Shown: positions 57,500-64,000 of the stretch, piece by piece
Layout of the letters: each line of letters begins with the position of its first letter
Numbering within the stretch: the first letter of the stretch is position 1
DNA from: Coleophoma eucalyptorum
Lineage: Eukaryota > Ascomycota > Leotiomycetes > Helotiales > Dermateaceae
NCBI GenBank assembly: GCA_026120035.1
Contig: JALRME010000013.1
Location: forward strand, 1-64,000
Length of the DNA: 64,000 nucleotides
Direction: 5' to 3'
Made by a program: the position numbers and the translations under genes
The notes under the pieces: generated by a model
What the model was told of the DNA's origin: nothing
What the model saw: the letters and a program-made list of their open reading frames with translations, nothing else
Databases searched by the model: none

Positions 57500-59900
57500 T
57501 CAAGTCAATACAAATGTCCCACTCAATCCCTCGAAAGCCGTTATTTTCCCGCCCACAGCCTTAGAATCACCAAAATACCGAATTCGGTACTGTCCATGTT
57601 CAACTTCGTCCGCAGTTTCCCAAACAATTTCTACCTCACTCGTGCCAAGAATCTCGCTTGTTTTCTTCCAATTGAAGATTAAGTCCCAGTCACTATCATC
57701 CCTCACTTCAACCCATCGGCCTGTCTCATCATCCAGTTGCTCCACAGCCGCATATGTTTGCTCAAGTCGAAGGTTATTTCTTGGGTTGGCTCCCACAAAA
57801 GTTACAGACACAACGGAACCCTTTGCATAAGATGACCGGACATCGGTTTTGACATCGCCAAAGGATTTGAAGTACGGTGTGCCGTCATAAACAACGCCGG
57901 TTATGAAGGACAAAGATCGATTGACGTTGTTTGGAGGAAAAGGGCCAGGATCTGGATGTAGTTTTGAAGATGGGTGAAGGAATGGCAGGTTGGATAATGT
58001 AAGGTTGATATATGCGTCCAAAGTAAACGGTCCATAGAGTGTGGAAGCCCCTTCATAACGTTGGATGCTATACTCTTCGCGTGTAGAGATATAGTGTGTG
58101 TAGCTGTTCGCGGGGCCACCGATGACCACCACGGGTTCGACAGATTGGGATCCAGACAACGCTTGTGAGCTTGCTGCATCATGAACTGCCGCTTTCCACC
58201 GTCTTCCAGCCATAGTGGTTGCCTCTCCGGGGCTTACAATGATAACCAACTGTCCTACCCGTAATACTTGTACATCAACCACATTGGGTGTCCAGGCATA
58301 TGGAGAAGAGAGCTCGCCTACATCAAGTAGTATTGGCTTAGGAAAATGGCAACGCTTTTGCTCTTCACTGGGGGCTTTGATAAGTCCAGATACCACTCGC
58401 CACACAGGAGATGCACTTGGCGTATTGGGATCGTTCTGAGTGAAGTCGAAAGCACCTGGGCCATCTGAAGTGCCCGCAGCGAAGGAATATCCCAAAGCTG
58501 CAGGGCAAGTACGCACATAGCTCCCATTCGCTAGTGGGAAGGTGAAATCAGACATGTTGTGAAAGGTGTGAAAGGATTTCACTGAAGATCCAGTAACAAA
58601 TGTGCCCTTTTTGTCAATCACATTATACAACGCTTTCGCAGGTTCAAATTGTCTCTTGCCAACTTCGAAGCAAGATGCCGCACCATTGTCCTTGACCCGG
58701 AAAAACGGCCCACGAGCGTGGCAATACTGACTCTTGCCATCACTGCACGTACTGTTTTCAAAACTGCATGGTAAACCTGTTGTGTCCTCACACCAGGCCC
58801 CAAGGACATTTGGACTTGTATCACCAACATTTGCCTGAGAAAACCCGGCCACGAAGTCGTCAGCAGCATCTTCGTTTTGGGTAACGCTTTTCTCGAAGAG
58901 ATCAGCTGCAACTCCCTTGTTGTCTCCAGAGATCAGAGTATTGTTACCCAGCATTGATGTACCATGAGTAGGAAACCAAGTTAGGACACCAGTGTTCTTG
59001 CCGTCTGACGCGCGTTGAAATTTAACAAGTGTCAGAGTCTTCTCCACTGCACCATCATCATCGCTACTCGTATTGTATTGTGTCCTTTCAGACTCAGGGT
59101 TCGCAAGATAAGCATAAAGACTGCGATTGATATTCGCACCAAAAACCTTGGTTGTGCCTACGGTAAGATATCCAGGCTGGAGCGCTTGATGGGCTTTGAC
59201 AATAGAGCGTATTGCACCATCTACAATAGCTTGGTAACTCTGTTTGTCGAAACCTTTGCTGGTGATCTGTGGCAGCAGATAGTTGAGCCACGCGCCTGGT
59301 CCCGAATGAGAATGAGTCCCCGTTACAGCAACATTATGCTGTCCATATACAGCATATTCGGAACCAAGACTAGCCAAGCCATCAAGAATACCGTATCTCA
59401 CAGCGGTATCGCCCGACTGAGTGTCCAGAACAAGGTATACAAACCTGTCATTTGGCTGCTTAACGTCACCAACTATGAAGGCTCGAGAATATAGCCGTTG
59501 TCGAAGCCCAGATCCGAGTTGCTTCGTGTCGGCATATCCCATCATATTAACTTCAACCACAGGCCTAATATCATACTGTCAGTCTAAATACTAGTAGTGA
59601 CAGGTTTGCATAAGGTTACCCCGTAATATCAGCCTTCCCCAGGCCCAAGAGATACTGACTGCCATTCGTTTTGACGAATTCTTCGCCTGAGCTATGGTAG
59701 GGCCCTTCTGACTCAAGAAATTGAAGGTACCAATTGTTATGTAACAACGTTTTGGTGGAAATCGCACAAATTATGGTTGCAAGCAGGACGCTTGTGACAG
59801 CTTTAACAACAAAGGACCAACGCTCTAGGCGTCGTTCTCGAGATGGGCATTTGGGAAGAGAGTCGGAATGTACTGCCTTCAATCCATGAAGGTCTGCCAT
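57500..59900 (-). CDS. neutral ceramidase, membrane-anchored
   Basis: Two exons, 59900-59620 and 59564-57500, predict 781 residues. Hydrolyses ceramide to sphingosine and fatty acid. Residues about 30-50 (FVVKAVTSVLLATIICAIS) form a type II signal anchor after a basic N-terminus, placing the enzyme domain in the lumen or outside. Family landmarks: LLGLGKADITGPVVEVNMMGYAD at the start of the domain, RAFIVGD, VTGTHSHSGPGAWLNY with zinc-binding His residues, GDNKGVAADLFEK, FAQANVGDTSPN-like FSQANVGDTSPN, and SPGEATTMAGRRWK. The C-terminal immunoglobulin-like domain follows (VEIVWETA, HGQYRIRYFGDSK). Several N-glycosylation sequons. Full length, no damage seen. Confidence 0.95.
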
Positions 59901-60346
59901 ATCTCTATATAATTTTGGGAAGTGTCTGGTGTCTTATACCCTCGCAGAAGGATCGTGTTGTACCATTGCTGATACACAGTAGAGCTTAAGCTATGATGCA
60001 AGCTAGGGAATACCTTACTGATGAGCTCACAGTTAATGCCTGATGCGCAAGGCATCCACGAGGTATGAATATTCAACTCGACATTTGTCAATGGTATTTT
60101 TGCATTATTGCTGCAGGATCTTGATCCGCACTCTAACTCCTGTTCTGAAGCCGAGATATACCGACGCTCAAATCAAAGTTGTAGCAAATCCTGCAATGTA
60201 TGTACTGTTCCATGCATTCCTTGACCCCAATCACGTAGTATCAATCATCCTGGAGAGTATCATGTCTCCAATGCAGTGCAATATATGCTTTTCCCAAACG
60301 CCTTGACTATGATACCCCAACTCCATTAACCATCCAGGTGCCATGT
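59901..60346. other. intergenic region upstream of the ceramidase
   Basis: No gene seen. An 87-codon ATG frame at 60,043-60,306 plus has no recognisable domain. Confidence 0.45.
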
Positions 60347-60994
60347 TTATGACTGTGCCGCAGCTCTCCTCCGGTCAAGAATCTCCTTCCTAAGGTTCTC
60401 TGCAGCAACCTCAGTCTCGAGCACTTTGCCCACGCCTCTCTTCCAGTTTTCCTCCAGCAACTTGATTTCACCGCCCGCATTTTCCTGCCTGTTCTTTCGC
60501 TCCACGACCACAACATCAATCTCTTGTTTCTTTTCCGCCAATTCTCGCTCTAACCCCTTCAAGACATCTTCCAATTGTGAATTGCCTACCAGCCAGCTGT
60601 TCTTGCCGAACTGCTCCAGCAAAGCGAGGTTCGTCTGACGTCCTATCAAGTACGTGTGTGATGTGTATGCTTTGGATAAAGCCTCTCTCCATATGGCAAG
60701 TGTCTCGGGGTGATTTTCATCAGAATGAGGAGAGGTCGTCGGTGGTTCTAGAGCCTCATAGCGGCTGAGGTCGATAGCCTGAAGAGGCTTCTTGGCTTCT
60801 ATACGTGCGAACTCTTGTTCCATAAGAGGTGAGAGGCGTGATTCTGCAAGAACATCTAAAGACGCGTGCATTTGCGTTGCTGCATCTTGTGAGACTTCTG
60901 CAGCAATCAATGCTTCTGCCGCAGCGCGTTCAGACGCGGTCGGCTCGTTGTCAATATATGGTAATGACTCATGAATCTCCGTAATAAGTGACAT
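60347..60994 (-). CDS. pre-mRNA splicing factor SPF27 (BCAS2/Cwf7 family)
   Basis: Single exon from the ATG at 60,994, 215 residues; the longer frame to 61,156 begins with a non-ATG codon. SPF27 is a core member of the Prp19 (NineTeen) spliceosome complex. The family N-terminus HESLPYIDNEPTASERAAAEALIAAE is shortened here to its key elements LPYID and ERAAAEALI. Residues 70-110 have KKPLQAIDLSRYEAL, and the C-terminal half is a long coiled coil (LERELAEKKQEIDVVV, KLLEENWKRGVGKVLETE). Nuclear. Confidence 0.88.
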   Translation of the reverse strand: MSLITEIHESLPYIDNEPTASERAAAEALIAAEVSQDAATQMHASLDVLAESRLSPLMEQEFARIEAKKPLQAIDLSRYEALEPPTTSPHSDENHPETLAIWREALSKAYTSHTYLIGRQTNLALLEQFGKNSWLVGNSQLEDVLKGLERELAEKKQEIDVVVVERKNRQENAGGEIKLLEENWKRGVGKVLETEVAAENLRKEILDRRRAAAQS

Positions 60995-61409
60995 TTTGGT
61001 TGTGGATTCGGAGGGTATGTTTGGCAGTGAGCAAAATAGAAGAGTGGCACGCCCCGAATGATAAGATCCCGGCCTTCGGCTGGGCTTTTCTTCCGCTGTG
61101 AACGCGCCATATAGTTCGTCAAGCGAACTAAGCTGGTGGAATTCAAGGAACGACACGCAACACCTTGTAATATAAAGAATGGGCCAGAAGAATTAGACAA
61201 TTCAAGTATTACTTCTCACTATACCAGAGTAGAATTAAGTTCAAAAGACAGTACAATATCGTACTAGTTTACTCGAAAGCATAACAAGACCGTACCCCAA
61301 GGTATTGAGCCATTCACCTAACAACTAGCCTACTTCATCCCTAATGAATGTAATCCATTGCTCAACGCCGTCTCCATAAAAAGCCCAAATAAGCTGATAA
61401 CCTGGTCCA
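60995..61409. other. intergenic region, SPF27 promoter and PKA-R 3' flank
   Basis: No gene seen. Confidence 0.5.
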
Positions 61410-62656
61410 TTACTTCTGAAGCGGATCAATTTCCTCAACCTCCTGCTCATACTTCGTTCTTCTCATTATGCTCTCTACTGGTCCTAACAGTCTCTGGAAA
61501 CCATCTTTTCTCAATGTGGCAACCTTGACTTCTGTTTTGCTGACAATGCTTGCAGCACGTGGAGCATCATTTAATAAAGCCAGCTCCCCAAAGTAGTCAC
61601 CTTTTTTGTAGAATTTGACAGGATTATCAACGCCGCTCTTGAAGGCTTCCGCCTCACCGCTTTCCAGGAGATAGAAAGCCTCCCCGGCATCACCCTCCTT
61701 GATGATTGTTGTGCCTGGAGGAAATTTCTGTGCTTCGAGGGCGTCTGCAATCTTTGATCTCTCATATGGATCCAGGGTTGAAAGAAGGGGGACTTCTTCG
61801 AGGAAGCTCTCGTAGAGCCGTCGACGCTGAAATGTTGACTCCATTAAAATCCGACGGAAGGTGACACGGTCCAGTAGCCACAGAGTTGACTCGGCATCCA
61901 CAGAGATTACAGTCGCTGCGCGACGGGCATTGTACATCAAGGCCAACTCCCCAAAAGATCCGCCTGGTTCGATAGTTGCAACTTTGTTGCCCAAGCCTTC
62001 GGGGCCTGGCTGCAAAGACCCACTAGGGTTAACATGAACATCAAAGCTACCCTTCTCAACAACGTAGAAGTAGTCGCCCTCATCACCTTGGGATATAATC
62101 TGGTGCGTATCGAAGTGAGCTTAAGACCTGGATGTGGGGAAGCATTACATACCTTGAGCTTTGCTGGGTATTTCTTTTCGACCAGAGCGCCCAGAACTTG
62201 AGCACTTTGTTCATCGTCCAAATGACTGAAAAGGAAATTGCCAGAAATTGCCTTCTTCAATCGAGCAATTTGTTCCTGTGACTTCTCATGAAAAGGCACG
62301 GTCCAGCTGTCATTCGAAGAGGCCGTGGGATTCAAGGACTCAGCAGAAACCGAGGTGCGTCTGCCCATGCTATACTGTGCAGGAAATCCCTCTGTTCCAA
62401 CACCTGGCCGAAAAGAAGATGGAGGCCCTTCGCCTGCTCCATCACCTCCAAAGGGAGCACCAAAAGCAGAGCTATTGCCCTTGGTGAAGCCGAAACTAGG
62501 GGTTGTTGGCGATGTTATGGTATCATTCTCATCCTCTTCCACGACTCTGTTGATGACTCCAGAACTGGCCATTTCATTCCCACTTCCAAGATTGCCACCG
62601 AACGGATTGGGGTTTGAGCCAGCTCGACCTGGGAACGTATTTCCAGCCATTGCCAT
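61410..62656 (-). CDS. cAMP-dependent protein kinase regulatory subunit
   Basis: Two exons, 62656-62153 and 62099-61410, predict 397 residues. Binds and inhibits the PKA catalytic subunit until cAMP binds. The inhibitor site is GRRTSVSAESL near residue 100. Two cyclic-nucleotide-binding domains follow, each with its phosphate-binding cassette: GGSFGELALMYNARRAATV and KGDYFGELALLNDAPRAAS. The N-terminal 90 residues are Gly/Asn/Pro-rich (NPNPFGGNLGSGN, TSPTTPSFGF). The usual dimerization/docking helices, expected before this, are not present in the predicted product, and I found no convincing upstream exon for them within the window. Either an exon was missed or the domain is lost. Confidence 0.92.
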
Positions 62657-64000
62657 GGTGTCTATTGTTTAAGGGTGATGGTATAGTTTTCGCAGCTCTA
62701 CCACGAGGTTTTCTGCAGGCTCTCTTCGGAGCTCGAGAAGTATGACGGCGTTTCTGCGTTGTACAAACAGGGAATTGCTCCTTTCGATTACAGGACTTGT
62801 CGTCGTAGCAGAAATAAAGAAGGAGCTTGAAATACAGCTTAATGTGTGCTGATGCTCAGGTTTAGAGTGTGATCGGTTTTCGTCGAATAGAGAAGGTAGG
62901 AATGTAGGATGCAAGGGAGTATGGTGTGGCTGAAAGCTGTTAAACGTCATGGAGAGATTAGCATATGCTGCTGGGAGAAAGCAAAAAACATGTAGCATAT
63001 CATCCTTACAGCAGTGCGAATTGGGAGGCTCAATACAGGAGCTTCGGTTGTGCAGTTGTCCTGGGTGGTGGGAAAGGTGTTGTCCTAACTGGAGGGGCGT
63101 TACATGCAGTCGATAGCTGTCTACCGACCGGCAATGAATGTCGAAATGGGTGGGACCCTGAGCCTCGGGGTATTTGCACGCGGCTTCGCAAAGGGTGCCA
63201 ATGCTGAAGAGAGATGGAAAGGGTTTTGTTGTGAATGAGAATGTAGGATACAACAAAGTAAGGGAGGTACGAGGAAGAAGGTAGGCAAAGGCAAAGAAAG
63301 GTTCAGGTCAGGTTAAGGGCAGTAGCAGCAGTAGAGGGGAAAGATGGAGCGGAGCTCTGCCACTCTCTCGCTACGGTGTGGGTGTGGGGAGACAAGCCAA
63401 TGGCCAATGCTTCGAGAGCTTCGAGAAGCCTTCCATCGCACATCAATCACACCCATATCGCAATCAATCCCATACAGCATAGCAAAACACAGCACAGTGC
63501 ATCATATCATATCACATCGCATCACATCACATCGTTATCATTTTGCATACTTAGAGATACACGTATCTGCCGCATCACACAGACAGACGACACCAAAAGG
63601 CTGGCCCTGAGCCGGAACATTCCACGCAATGCATGTGAGCTGGCTGCTCCGATACATGTCGGACATCTCTGTTTTCGCTGCTCGTAGTCGCCTGTAACTT
63701 CGATCATCAGCGTCGAATCAGAACGAGGACGGGGATTGCTTACTGATTTTACCTTACTCCTCCTTCCCAGCTTAGGAACTGGAGATGCTATTCTGCCAAT
63801 ACTCGAAGTGTTACTTGTCGCTGCATACTAACTGTGTCTGACGCATACACATGTCTCTGCTCTAGTCTTTCGGCTCAAAGCTCTTCTAGCTGTCCTGTTT
63901 TCGACCAGCTTGGGGCCAAGACAGGAGCGAGACTAACTCCAATTACTTGAGGCGGCTGTCGGAATCGGAGATGAAGGCTGACGCGATGAATCCAGCCGTA
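62657..64000. promoter_or_regulatory. long upstream region of the PKA regulatory subunit gene
   Basis: 1.3 kb to the window end. The 195-codon minus frame at 62,669-63,256 ends just before the ATG and is probably leader. Repetitive pentamer-like words (atcatatcacatcgcatc) lie at about 63,500-63,535. No other gene supported. Confidence 0.4.

Noticed and set aside
62669..63256. 195-codon frame upstream of the PKA regulatory subunit, considered as a docking-domain exon
   Set aside because: Residues near its end (LLELRREPAENLVVELRKLY) only loosely recall docking helices and the frame stops before the ATG without a usable splice into it.

Overview
The window is a piece of a filamentous ascomycete (Pezizomycotina) chromosome. 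The evidence is short introns of about 45 to 90 bases with GTRNGT donors and CTRAY branch sites, a Zn2Cys6 regulator with a fungal_trans-type middle region, and an orthologue set typical of that group (KEX1, ICE2, AIM34, NEM1, SFM1, IGO1, MYG1). A leotiomycete-like origin is possible, but nothing here fixes the class. Many long reading frames begin at non-ATG codons, so gene starts and exon joins were chosen by hand from splice sites, reading phase and family alignments remembered from general knowledge. No search was run.

Bases 1 to about 18,000 are an AT-rich transposon graveyard. It holds a repeat family of about 0.9 kb in several orientations (called R1 here), a solo LTR with a perfect 5-base target duplication, a broken pogo/Fot1-type transposon with an LTR element nested inside it, further LTR pieces and degraded gene relics. 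Within it, at 1,866 to 7,186, sits an intact divergent gene pair. One gene is an ankyrin-repeat protein (minus strand) and the other a SesB-like alpha/beta hydrolase (plus strand). After intron removal the ankyrin protein starts, and the hydrolase ends, with the same short Gly/Asn-rich motif (YSGNFNT.GG ... NAGRD). This is the layout of fungal amyloid-signalling receptor/effector pairs used in incompatibility and programmed cell death. Here the receptor-like partner has ankyrin repeats and no visible NACHT or NB-ARC domain. It is the best candidate for an undescribed system in the window.

From 18,385 to the end the sequence is ordinary gene-dense euchromatin with 19 protein genes: a Zn2Cys6 regulator, branched-chain aminotransferase, ethanolamine-phosphate cytidylyltransferase (ECT1), an unknown conserved-looking protein, the mRNA export factor RAE1, carboxypeptidase KEX1, the SPOUT methyltransferase SFM1, the endosulfine IGO1, MYG1 exonuclease, the cortical ER protein ICE2, AIM34-like SAP protein, a short-chain dehydrogenase, a 691-residue unknown protein with a glycine-spaced tandem repeat, eIF2B beta (GCD7), the lipin phosphatase NEM1, the RNA polymerase III large subunit RPC1, neutral ceramidase, splicing factor SPF27 and the PKA regulatory subunit. 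Several touch ER membrane and lipid biology (ECT1, ICE2, NEM1, ceramidase) or nutrient and stress signalling (IGO1, PKA-R, GCD7), but they are mostly single housekeeping genes and do not look like a metabolic cluster. No tRNA, rRNA or CRISPR was recognised.
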